DNA of 64,000 nucleotides from Phoronis australis (Eukaryota > Phoronida > Phoronidae), in assembly GCA_002633005.1 (NCBI GenBank), contig NMRA01000732.1, positions 111,476 through 175,475 of the forward strand, given 5' to 3'. How positions within the stretch are numbered: position 1 is the first letter of the stretch; every line of letters starts with the position of its first letter. The notes under the pieces are model-generated. The model saw nothing but the letters and a program-made list of their open reading frames with translations, was not told the DNA's origin and did no database searches. Shown in pieces: positions 1 to 12,600 of the stretch. A program made the position numbers and the translations under genes.

Positions 1-630
1 GATATTTGCAAACGTGTGATATTTTGTTTTCTTTGTAATTGCTGAAATATGCAATACGTTCCCGAGTGTTTTGAAATAGAGATTGAGTGTTGACAAATAA
101 ATTGACCTGATCAGTTTTCTTGTTGTAGCCGAAGTAAATGAATGTCATTTCTTTAAAATAATCACTTTTCACACTAACTATTGCATCGTGATCAATGTAA
201 TCAGTGGTTTGTATTAAACAATTTTAAAAGTGTCACCTGTGTCGTTGGTATGAAAAGATATTAATACGTTCTACTGGAATATATTGCTGTGGATATTCCC
301 TGTTTCTGTGTCAGTTTAGTGTGTAATTATCTGTTGTGATACAGCACTGTCAGGAGTCTATAGACCTTGTTTGAAGCTGAAAAGATAAATATACAGAGCT
401 CTTGCACAAATTTCCACCATTTGTTTCAAACGGGCTACGCAATTGCACTCTTTAACACATTGACCTTGTTTAAATGTCTTACTTTGTGTGTTTAATATTC
501 TCAAGTTTTGGTGACGACTGTGTTCTACCTCCGATAATCCTGAATATTGTGAATTCAAAATACATAATAGAGTCCTTGACATTATATAACTTTTCAAACC
601 TGAACTCTGTTTGATTGTGGCCTTTTACAG
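1..630. other. Upstream flank or intron of the RNF34-like gene
   Basis: AT-rich sequence with no coding exon I can support. The expected 50 or so N-terminal residues of RNF34 are not found here, so the missing first exon is either outside the window or non-coding. Confidence 0.4.
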
Positions 631-692
631 ATAATTTGTGTGTAATGCCTTGCCAGAACTGTCAAGCCGAGTTTCATATCTTCAGACTGAAG
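631..692 (+). CDS. RNF34-like exon with the first FYVE cysteine pair
   Basis: A short exon between a pyrimidine-rich acceptor (ccttttacag) and the donor gtcagt. It encodes [16 protein letters not shown], the first CxxC of the FYVE-like finger, and joins in phase 0 to the next exon, which supplies the remaining six zinc ligands. It is too short to be found by ORF length; I assigned it from domain completeness and phase. Confidence 0.75.
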
Positions 693-3600
693 GTCAGTCT
701 AACCAGCTTATTAATGCATTGGTTTCTTTCCGCTTTCCTTTGTTTAACTCTAAACTTCTAGCATTTGGGAGTTCTCTATTTTTAAAGACTTTATATTGAA
801 ATTCATGAAATTTCTGTTCGCAATACATTTTTTTTTTGTCTGGAACCCAAACAAAGTAGGTGCGTACAACATTCCCACGGGTTCAGTTCTGTACTGGATG
901 AACATTGTTCATAATCGATCTAATTTTGGATGGTCGGAATGCCCTAACAAATCGTTGCAGTTTGCATGTTTTTGTAATTTTTGAAGACCTGCATATATTT
1001 GGACCAGGTGGAGGGGCTATCTGTGATGGTGTTTAGTTGTTTAAAACAGTAGTCAACCTTTGTAAATAATTTTTTAATTGGATGACTGAAAATATTGATT
1101 CATGCCTTAAAACGTCATTCAATCATTTATAATCACATGGCTGCCATTAAAACTGTCATTTTTTGCTCTCACTGAACATGAATTTCTGAAAACTCTAAAC
1201 TGCTGGTGACTTCGTATTTGAACCATGTTTTCTTGCCGTCTATTCGTAGGGAACCATGTCTCAGATTTTTGATTTACCTTCAAACAACACAGGTATCAGC
1301 CAGCAAAAAAACAGCAATGTCCCAAGTTTCATTTTTGACAGCCGATATCTCCATTATGCGACGGAAATAAAAAAATCTGAGACACGGTTCCCCCGGCCAT
1401 GCATCAATAGAATAAGTTTGTAATATTACATTCGAATCAACCTTCACACTTTACGGAGAACTCCTATGTGTTCAAAATTCCTTAAGTGTCGAAAATCAAA
1501 AAGCCTGAAAATGGCCTATGAAGATATGTTACTGCAATCTATTGAAGTGGTCCAAACAACTGACAATTTTTGTGCATTAATAATGTGTTCAGATACAAGT
1601 AGCATTTTAATGCTAATTTTATTTAAAAAATAAAGACAATTTTTTGCGCCTACATCTTTATAATTATGTGGGTACATATTGCCGTTATTTTCGTCTGGCT
1701 GTCTGGCAGTCGCTACTATATGTTGTAAACCCCTTACAAGATCCTAATGAGATTTGGCAGATGTGTTCCTATGAAACTGACGACAGATGATGACGAGTTT
1801 CAGATCAATCGGTCTACTGCTATGCTTTGCCCCCTGGTGTCAGTTTCTTTAAAGTTTGCCTCTTTATCTTTGGATTTCCTTTATGAATGTGCATGAAATT
1901 TGGCAAATTTATAGTTTCTATTTATAAAAAGACGATGCCTTCCTATTTGAGGCCGGATTCTGTGCCTCTTATGTCCTCAACCCTTTTCAGGATCTTTGTG
2001 ACAAATTGCACCACTTTCTACTCAGTCTGATTGTGACATGAGTTTAGACAGAGCTTTGAAGGACTGAACAGTCCTGATATGACACTGCTTGTACAAAAAA
2101 AATTTCTCACGGTGTAGTGTGCATGGTGCAGTCACTATGTAAACACATCTAATGCAGTATGCTGGCTAATCTTGCACTCATTTCATTTTACAATTTTAAA
2201 TTTAAGAGGCTATTTGAAGAGAAATATAATTTAAAATGCTTTTGTTACAGTTCAATAGAAATATGGCATTGGAAGTATTCTGGTGAAGCTTTGCAGCTGA
2301 CTTGATTTACCCTCAAACCAGTCAGTTTATTAGTCTATCGCAGGGTGATACCCGATATTATGATGTCAAAGTAGTTATCCAGCATGTGTAACTTTTTGCA
2401 GCTTACTAGTACACAAGTTCATGGATTTCTAAGACTTGTTTGACTGCAGTTGCACGAACATTAACTTGTTTCTTGTAAACCTTTTTGTCTTAATTTGTTT
2501 TCCTGGTCAGAAACAGTTTTGTGGTTATGAACGTAATAACGTTCTAAAATTCTATGTTTGACCCATTTGTACTAACTTCTACTTTGAAACAATCAGTAGG
2601 AGGCTGGTACAAGAATACCATACAAGCTAATTATATGATTTTGACTTCTGTTTGATGACTTTTGAAGTTTTTGCATTTTATAAAAAAGTCAACCTTCAAT
2701 TATTCTACACCTGTCTGTTTTACCGCCTAGAGCGCAACTCAAAAATCAGGTGGTGGGCGTTAATCCAAACAGTAGTGCTTAAAAATGAAATTTCTAAGTA
2801 GTCAGGGGTGAGTCCATAGAGTCGATCAGTTTAAGAACTTTTTATTGTCTGCCATAGTAAAGAGGAGAAGAGTACGGGTATTTTCTTTGTCAAAAAGAGG
2901 CGAGGTTCTGCTGGAGTTCACTCATCGTTACTCAAATGTAATCTAGTTGCGTACTTGCCATGGGCTAAAATTCTGGTGAGGTGGAAGTTCTCATAGACAC
3001 GGGTACTGTTAAGGAAATCTCAGTTGCATAAATTGGGGCCGCGGCTGGGCAGTAAGCTGAACATAGGGGTTTAATGGTGAAAATTCCGGGGTAAGGCGTG
3101 GAAAGCAGAGCTCGGGTGTTAACCTGACATGTACAGTGATTGTTGATTTGGGTGGACGTTGAATTTCATATCAGTTGGCAGATTTTTTGTTTTTGGATAA
3201 TTACTATCATTCGAACATACGTAGCTATTCTAGTGAGAATAAAAGAATTAGAGGCCTATGTTGAATTACTTGTTTACAGAAGTCGTGTGCAGATTGTCAA
3301 CTGTTGCACTGCTCAGCCTGTCTGGAGAAGGTGACGGGCCGTGACAACAGTCGACGTCGTTGCCTCAACTGTCGAATCCTGGCCTCAGGCAAGTTCCAGA
3401 AGAAAGACCTGATGGACATGCACGTACGATACCTGCGCCATTTCCTCTCTCGGAAGAACGTGAACACAGCCACGTGTCTCGAGAAACATGATCTGGTGGA
3501 GAAGGTGTTGAACTTGTTGAGCGAAAACTACCGGCGGGAACAAGAGGAACATGATGTCATGGTTGAAGAGCTTGCGGTAATTCAAATGGAATACTTGGCT

Positions 3601-6600
3601 TGACCGATAGTAAAATCTCACCAATTTCGGACAAAAATAATTGCCAAAAAATTGCTTTTTTTCTTTTTCAAAGGCTTTTATCATTGTTGGGAATGACACC
3701 AATAACAACTCAGGACCTTGTGTGATGGCAAGCTGTTGAATAAAACTAGTGAAACATTGCCTTGGTGCTTCCTGTCTGTTTTGCAAAAACGTGAAGATAA
3801 AATTTCCCCTATCAGCCATATTGTTTCCTAAAGTGGTGAGTATTTTACCATTTTCATATTTAATACATATTAAGATGAGCACATTCATCCAGGTGTGGAC
3901 TGACCATGTCTGTATTGCCAAAGTGGGCATCTGTATCCTCCTAGTGGGCACCTCCTGTGGCCTCCCAGTGGGCACCTCCTGTAGCCTCCCAGTGGGCACC
4001 TGTGACCTCCCAGTGGGCACCTCCTGTGGCCTCCCAGTTGGCACCTCCTGTGGCCTCCTAGTGGGCACCTCCTGTGGCCTCCCAGTGGGCACCTCCTGTG
4101 GCCTCCCAGTGGTCACCTCCTGTGGCCTCCCAGTGGGCACCTCCTGTGGCCTCCCAGTGACTCATACACTGTGTTGCCATAATGTTAGTGAAATTTATTT
4201 GAGGAATAAAAGAACTTCACTATATTAATTTTGTCTTTGGGACCTCAACGCCAGTCGTTGGTGCAGGTTATTGTCACATTTTTGGTCTGACCAACTACAT
4301 ATTGATCACGAATAAAAGTCAATAATTTTACATAATGCTTATTCATAGGTAGTTTTTTGCCGATTTCAGAGACAATTCCAGGCTTCAGAGGCTGTTAATA
4401 ACACAGCCACAGTGCAAAGCAGTGACACTGTGCCCGACACAGATCAAAATGCCTCAGAAGATAGTGAAGTGATGGGAAGTGACAACACCATTGTTAACAG
4501 TGTAGAGGTAACTGCTACTGAGAACAATAACAGTGCCACGTCTGGAGATGGACAAGAAACCCCTGGCAGCAATGGTGGTGAAGATGGTGGCGATGATGGT
4601 GGCAATGATGGTGATGATGGCAGTAGCAGTACTAATAGTGACTGTGAAGACCCTGCCGTGGTGTCTAGGCGAGACAAGCGTAATGTAAGTTTATGATAAG
4701 TTATACAGTAAAACTCCTCTAATTTAGATCTATTAACTGAAGGGAGAGTTTTTAACTAAGTAAGGCAAAATCTGAATAATCTTAAGGGCCAAACTAGAAC
4801 AACCCTATTGCGGAATGTTGTCCATGTTAAGTAAAAATCCAACAGGTATTTCTGAAAAAAATAGTTTAATCTCATCTTAGCAAACTGAAACTTTATCTGT
4901 AATGCTCAAGTTATTTTTAAACTGTGATATTCTAATAATTACATGACTAAATCTTTATTCAGCAACTGTCAGGAGGGAGTTTGGTGTCAGTTTTCATGAA
5001 ACGAGCCCCAAATATTTTGTCAAATATCTGTCCTTGTCATGAATTCTATGAGTTATTGACAACAGAAATTATTTTATTTAAGGTCTGAAAGTACCGAAGT
5101 GTCATTTTACACAAGTCTAGCAGGCTAGATTATGAATTGTTGTTTGCAATAAAGTTTAAGTTTCAGAAATTTTATTCTTTTCCATAACTTGACTGAATTT
5201 TGGAGCAGTGGCACGTTTGATTGATTATTGATTACTAACTTGGCAAGATTTTGTTGACGCAGGTTGTTCTATGAAGCATCAGTACATGTACCCTTTTGAT
5301 AAACAGATTCAGTTCTTGATGCCTGTTAAATCTTAACTGTGATTGGGAGAATAAAATGCAAGGTCAGTACCCGCCCTAGAATAGGATCTGTGCCCAGTGG
5401 CGCTATTATGTCCTGGGTAATATTCCCTTCAACCTGTAATAACCAAACTTTACTTGAGTCTGGACTCAATAATTGACCCACTGCTTGTCATGCTTCGACT
5501 AAACTTACACGTTTAACTCCGTGTGATTGTTAACTTTTGATTAAAGTTTTGTATTCACAGGCCCTGTTCTTTCTTTTGTGTTAGTGGGTTGATTAGATAC
5601 AAGGGGTGGGTGTTCATGCTGAAGAGTCATAGTTGACCATTCTTATGATGGGTTTACTCTGATGCTTCATTTAGTACAAATGGTCTTTTCATTAGACATC
5701 ATCAGGATCATATTTACAACAATTTAGGACAACAAGTGCCAACATATACCTCACTTCACTTTATGGATGTTACCTGAGCTGTATGTTGGCACTTGTTGTC
5801 CTTAATTGTTGTAGATATGGTCCTGATGATGTCTAATGAAAAGACAAAACTTCGAATGGAACATGAACTTTATTATTTGTGCGGTGATCGTCCGGTTTTT
5901 AATCTTACTGTGGCCTAAAACTGATTTTAATTCATTTAGTAGTTTCTTATCGTATGTTAGGGAGATCCTCTATCGATTCGTGGAAACAGAGCCTCTCTGT
6001 CGGATTTAGAAACTGAGGAGGACTTAGCGCGACTGTCGGTCAGACAGCTGAAGGAGATACTGGCACGTAACTTTGTGGATTTCAAGGGTTGTGTGGAGAG
6101 ACATGAGCTGGAGGACAGGGTAAAGAGACTGTGGCTCTCGGACTTGGAGAACAAGAGAAATCTGAAGGAAGGTAGGAAGGATAGTGCAGTGTGCGCATGG
6201 TCATGCCAATAGACTTGTACAAGTAGTTAGGCTACAGGTTATACTTTTAAATTGCTTTTTGCTGAAAACCACACTCCTATTGTCCCGACTGTCTTGTTTC
6301 CTCAAGCTCACCAAAAATTTTTTGATTTAGGACACTTGCTGTAATAAATTTGATCTTAACTTGTCCATTGCTCAGATTAGAGACAGTTTCTGTGCTTGAG
6401 AACAACTGACAGTTGGTTTCTGCTTGAGATCAAACTCCATAAGTTGGCTTGTCATTCTCTGAGCTTGATTGCTAGCACCACTGATTTGTCAGTTTATTCC
6501 TATATCTGGAATCGTCCCTGACAAAAAAAGAAACAAGTTGAAACAGATTTCATCATAGATATGGAACTGCAGGTGCAAACGTCTACATTTTGTAACATGT

Positions 6601-9600
6601 ATTTGTTTGACTAAAATAATAAAATGAAAGCGCTCCGAGGAGCGACACTTGGCGAAATTAACCAAAAAGATGACGATAAAGATGATGACGAAGATGATGA
6701 ATATGACGACGATGGTGGCGAGGATGAACAATAGAAGTAAATAAATAATAACATACACATGACGAACACAGAAGTCCGAAATCAGTAATAGGCTACAGTC
6801 TTGAGCGACACTTGGCGAAATTAACTGAAAAGACAACTACGGAGATGATGACGAAGATGACGAATATGATGATGGGGGGGGCGATGATGAACAAACATCA
6901 TGGCATTCATATGACGAACTTAGATGTCATAAATCAATAAGAAATAGGCTACAGTCTAGTTCAATAGAAGATAAACCAACATCAATGCAGCAAGAGCGCT
7001 CAACAAAGGAACAGCGTTATCAGAAAATCTCAAATAACTCAAAAAGTAGACGTCCTAGCGAAAAATGGAAAACATCTTCTGAAAGCCCAGTCAAAATTCT
7101 ATCTAAACTGATGGTATCGCCTAATTCCGTAAATTTTCCGAAAAAGATTAAATTTTGCGTTTTTCTTAAGAAATTCAAAGTCAAATAACTCGAAAACGGT
7201 AAGTCTGAGAAAAAAATTGTTATAGGCCATTTGAAAGATTATACTTCAAAGAATCTACATGCAAAAAATCACGTCTTTTTCTCTTCCCGTTTAAAATCGC
7301 ACTCCAGACTACTGAAAATGGGTCAACATGCGCCAGATCCGCCATCTTGAAAGCAACTTCCGGTTTTTTGGCTTTGTATAATAGCATGTTATAAGAAACT
7401 AATACCTGTAAAAATTCGAAGGAATTGGTCTTATAATACGCCCTCTAGAGGAGAAAACGTTTTTAGGCCAAAATCGAGGTGCGCATGCGCGATCGCCGAT
7501 ATTTCTGCCATCTTTAACCGGAAATAAACAATTTCCTGTATACTTGTAGCAAACTTCCGGTCCATTTACTGTGCCGATTCTTAGCCTTTTACGTAAAAAA
7601 TTGTAGCCTCCAGAAGCATTTGAACCTTTAAATGGAAACAAAATGGCCGCCACAGCCGCCATCTTGGATCCGATTTTGACGAAAAACAATAGGCTTCCAG
7701 TACTTCCGGTAGTACGTGTTATGTGTAAATTTCGTGATGATCGGACGAAAATTGCGACCTGTATTGTGCGAACAAACAAAAAAAATGAAATCGCTCCGAG
7801 GAGCGAACCTTGGCGAAATTAACCAAAAAGATGACCACAAAGATGATGACGAAGATGACGAATATGACGACGATGGTGGCGAGGATGAACAAAAGAACAC
7901 ATGACGAACGTAGAAGTCCGAAATCAGTAAGAAAAAGGCTACAGTCTTGAGCGACACTTGGCGAAATTAACGGACAAGAGAACGATGGAGATGATGACGA
8001 AGATGATGACGATGATGACGAATATGATGATGGTGGTGGCGATGATGAACAACATGTCAACATTCATATGATGAGCTTAGATGTCATAAATCAATAAGAA
8101 ATGGGCTACAGTCTAGTTCATAGAAGGAAAACCAACCTGAATGCAGCAAGAGCGCTCAACAAAGGAGCAGCGTTATCACAAAATCTCAAATAACTCGAAA
8201 AGTAGACGTTGTAGAGAAAAATGAAAAGAATCTTCTGAAAGCCCGTTCAAAATTCTATCTTAACTGATGGTATCGCTTAATTCCGTAAATTTTTCGAAAA
8301 AAATGAAATTTTGCGTTTTTTTAAGAAATTCAAAGTCAACTAACTCGAAAACGGTAAATCTGAGAAAAAAATTGTTTTCAGGCCATTTGAAAGAATATAC
8401 TTCAAAGAATCTACATGCAAAAAATCACATCTTTTTCTTCTCCCGTTAAAAATTGCACTCCAGACGACTGAAAATGGGTCAACATGCGCCAGATCCGCTA
8501 TCTTGAAAGCAACTTCCGGTTTTTTGGCTTTGAATAATAGCATGCTAGGAGATACTAATACCTGTAAAAATTCAAAGGAATTGGTCTTATAATGCGCCCT
8601 CTAGAGGAGAAAACGTTTTTAGGCCAAAATCGAGGTGCGCATGCGCGATCGCCGATATTTCCGCAATCTTTAACCGGAAGTAAACAATTTCAGGTATACT
8701 TGTAGCAATATTCCGGTCCATTTACTGTGCCGATTCTTAGCCTTTTTCGTAAAAAATTGTAGCCTCCAGAAGCATTTGAACCTTTAAATGGAAACAAAAT
8801 GGCCACCACAGCCGCCATCTTGGATTCGATTTTGACGAAAAACAATAGGCTTCCAGTACTTTTGGAAGTACGTGTTATGTGTAAATTTCGTGATGATCGG
8901 ACGAAAATTGCGACCTGTATCGTGCGAACAAACAAAAAAAAATGAAAGCGCTCCGAGGAGTGAACCTTGGCGAAATTAACCAAAAAGATGACGATAAAGA
9001 TGATGACGAAGATGACGAATATGACGACGTTGGTGGCGAGGATGAACAAAAGAAGTAATAATAACATACACATGACGAACGTAGAAGTCCGAAATCAGTA
9101 AGAAAAAGGCTAGTCTTGAGCGACACTTGGCGAAATTAACGGAAAAGACAAAGACGGAGATGATGACGGAGATGATGACGATGATGACGAATATGATGAT
9201 GGTGGTGGCCATGATGAAGAACATCATAACATTCATATGACGAATTTAGATGTCATTAATTATTAAGAAATAGGCTGCAGTCTAGTTCAATACAAGCTAA
9301 ACCAACCTGAATGCAGCAAGAGCGCTCAACAAAGGAGCAGCGTTATCACAAAATCTCAAGTAACTCAAAAAGTAGACGTCGTAGAGAAAAATGGAAAGCA
9401 TCTTCTGAAAGCCCGTTCCAAGCTATATCTAAACAAATGGTATTGCTTAATTCCGTAAATTTTTCGAAAAAAATGAAATTTTGAATTCTTTTTAAGAAAT
9501 TCAAAGTCAAATAACTCGAAAACGGTAAGTCTGAGAAAAAAATTGTTACAGGCCATTTGAAAGAATATACTTCAAAGAATCCACATGCAAAAAATCACGT

Positions 9601-12600
9601 CTTTTTCGCTTCCCGTTTAAAATCGCACTCCAGCACGACTGAAAATGGGTCAACATGCGCCATATCCGCCATCTTGAAAGCAACTTCCGGTTTTTGGGTT
9701 TTGTATAATAGCATGTCATAAGAAACTAATACCTGTAAAAATTCGAAGGAATTGGTCTGATAATGCGCCCTCTATAGGAGAAAACGTTTTTAGGCCAAAA
9801 TCGAGGTGCGCATGCGCGATCGCCGATATTTCCGCCATTTTTTAACCGGAAGTAAACAATTTCCGGCATACTTATAGCAAACTTCCGGTCCATTTACTGT
9901 GCAGATTCTGAGCTTTTTACGTAAAAAATTGTAGCCTCCAGAAGCATTTGAACCTTTAAATGGAAACAAAATGGCCGCCACAGCCGCCATCTTGGATCCG
10001 ATTTTGACGAAAAACAATAGGCTTCCAGTACTTCCGGAAGTACGTGTTATGTGTAAATTTNNNNNNNNNNNNNNNNNNNNNNNNNNNNNNNNNNNNNNNN
10101 NNNNNNNNNNNNNNNNNNNNNNNNNNNNNNNNNNNNNNNNNNNNNNNNNNNNNNNNNNNNNNNNNNNNNNNNNNNNNNNNNNNNNNNNNNNNNNNNNNNN
10201 NNNNNNNNNNNNNNNNNNNNNNNNNNNNNNNNNNNNNNNNNNNNNNNNNNNNNNNNNNNNNNNNNNNNNNNNNNNNNNNNNNNNNNNNNNNNNNNNNNNN
10301 NNNNNNNNNNNNNNNNNNNNNNNNNNNNNNNNNNNNNNNNNNNNNNNNNNNNNNNNNNNNNNNNNNNNNNNNNNNNNNNNNNNNNNNNNNNNNNNNNNNN
10401 NNNNNNNNNNNNNNNNNNNNNNNNNNNNNNNNNNNNNNNNNNNNNNNNNNNNNNNNNNNNNNNNNNNNNNNNNNNNNNNNNNNNNNNNNNNNNNNNNNNN
10501 NNNNNNNNNNNNNNNNNNNNNNNNNNNNNNNNNNNNNNNNNNNNNNNNNNNNNNNNNNNNNNNNNNNNNNNNNNNNNNNNNNNNNNNNNNNNNNNNNNNN
10601 NNNNNNNNNNNNNNNNNNNNNNNNNNNNNNNNNNNNNNNNNNNNNNNNNNNNNNNNNNNNNNNNNNNNNNNNNNNNNNNNNNNNNNNNNNNNNNNNNNNN
10701 NNNNNNNNNNNNNNNNNNNNNNNNNNNNNNNNNNNNNNNNNNNNNNNNNNNNNNNNNNNNNNNNNNNNNNNNNNNNNNNNNNNNNNNNNNNNNNNNNNNN
10801 NNNNNNNNNNNNNNNNNNNNNNNNNNNNNNNNNNNNNNNNNNNNNNNNNNNNNNNNNNNNNNNNNNNNNNNNNNNNNNNNNNNNNNNNNNNNNNNNNNNN
10901 NNNNNNNNNNNNNNNNNNNNNNNNNNNNNNNNNNNNNNNNNNNNNNNNNNNNNNNNNNNNNNNNNNNNNNNNNNNNNNNNNNNNNNNNNNNNNNNNNNNN
11001 NNNNNNNNNNNNNNNNNNNNNNNNNNNNNNNNNNNNNNNNNNNNNNNNNNNNNNNNCCAAGTAAAAACGAGAGCGCTCGGAGGAGCGACACTTGGCGTAA
11101 TTAATCGAAAAGACGACGATGAGGGAGACGACGACAATCATGACGATCAAGACGGCAATTATGAATAACACGATAACATTCATGTGACTAGCGAAGAAAT
11201 CAAATAGAGAGCATACAATCAACTACAATAAAGAACAATAGATGGCGCAACATGGCGGACGAGCCATGTCTTTTCCCACATTCTAAAATAGGTGGCGCTA
11301 TGTGACAGTATGCAAAGCAAAGTTATGTTTACAATAAGTATTTGGCCTGAAATTGTACAGTCTACAGAGCGCTATTCAGCCACAGTAGGACAGTGCTGGC
11401 TGGGTCAGTCTGGGTCAACTAGGCATAACCAAAACAAAGTGAACTGAAAGCCAGCCAGCTGCATGCTTGCATAGAGGACCGAAGGAACAACGGTATCCGA
11501 CAATCTCGAATAATTCAAAAAGTAGATGTCGTAGCGCAAAATGGAAAATATCTCCTGAAAGCCCGTTCAAAACTCTATCTAAAGTGGTAGTTTGGCAAAA
11601 ATCCAAAAATGTTTCGAGAAAATTGAAAATTTGCCGTTTTTTTTGAAATTCAAAGTCAAATAACTCGAAAACGGTAAGTCTGAGAAAGACGCTCTCGCAG
11701 ACTTTTTGAAAGGCCATACTTCAAGGAATCCACATGCAGAAATTCATGTCATTTGCTCTTCCCATAAAAAATGCGACACCAGAGCGATTGAAACCGTGTG
11801 AACATGCCCCACAGCCGCCATCTTGAAAGTGATATCCGGTTCAATAATTTTTTATAAAAGCTTATTAAACTCAACAAACACGTGACCAGTTTGAAAGTAA
11901 TTGGTTTGCAAATACGCCCTCTACAGGAGAAAACATTTTTGGCCATATTTCGGGGTGCGCATGCGCCACGTCCAATATTTCCACCATCTTTAACCGGAAG
12001 TCAACGATTTTCTGCACAACTGTAGCACATGCGTTCTAGTATATTCGTACCAATTTTCAGCTATGTATGTCGAAAAATGCGGCCTCTACGAGTATTTGAC
12101 TGTGAAATCGGATACAAAATGGCCGCCACGTCCGCCATTTTGTATCCGATCATGACCAAAAACAATGGCTTTCTAGCAGTTCCCGATCTACACGTTGTGT
12201 GCAAATTTCGTGAAAATCGGACGAAAATTGCGACCTGTAGAGAGCGAACAAAAAAAAAAAAACTTGCTGTCAGACCAACATACTTAGTGACAGAGCAACA
12301 TACTTGGCGAAATTTATTTCGCCAAGTAACAAATATTTAAAGTATGTGCAGGTGTGGATCCAGGGTTTTAACCAAGAGGGACTGATAATGGACAAACATA
12401 GGGGGTGCTTGGGATTTCTCCAATACAGCAATGTATAAGGTGACTTAGAATAAGGGTCTGGACCCTTATCTAGATCTGTGCCTGTGGTGGTTTGAACAGT
12501 TAGAGAGAACATGATGCCCATCTGAAAGCTAAATCAAACATTGTTTGATTGTGTGACATACTTCGAATAGGTATGACGCAAACCATGTAGATAAAGCCAA

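Larger units (their letters stand above)
6600..12327. repeat. Tandem array of ~1.16-kb units in the last RNF34-like intron
   Basis: Units start near 6623, 7785 and 8942 with the hairpin CGCTCCGAGGAGCG followed by CTTGGCGAAATTAAC. A fourth runs into the N gap and a diverged unit spans about 11060-12327. Each unit contains two GATGAC-rich modules of about 170 bp, then a ~700-bp part shared almost base for base between units. That part has ETS-like CTTCCGG sites, an NRF1-like TGCGCATGCGC (7480, 8636, 9807, 11956) and YY1-like GCCGCCATCTTG sites. Open frames across it are low complexity (poly-Ser in reverse) and not genes. Confidence 0.95.

Noticed and set aside
3385-4140. 251-codon minus-strand open frame with PTGRPQEV repeats
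   Set aside because: It is the reverse reading of the 24-bp minisatellite fused to the antisense of a real RNF34-like exon.
4444-4677. Minus-strand Ser/Pro-rich open frame
   Set aside because: Antisense of the acidic exon of the RNF34-like gene.
7628-8063. Poly-Ser/Tyr minus-strand open frames
   Set aside because: Translation of the GATGAC-rich repeat modules; copies in other units are frameshifted, so no coding constraint.
9790-11222. Several long open frames of 370-430 codons
   Set aside because: They exist only because the assembly gap has no stop codons.
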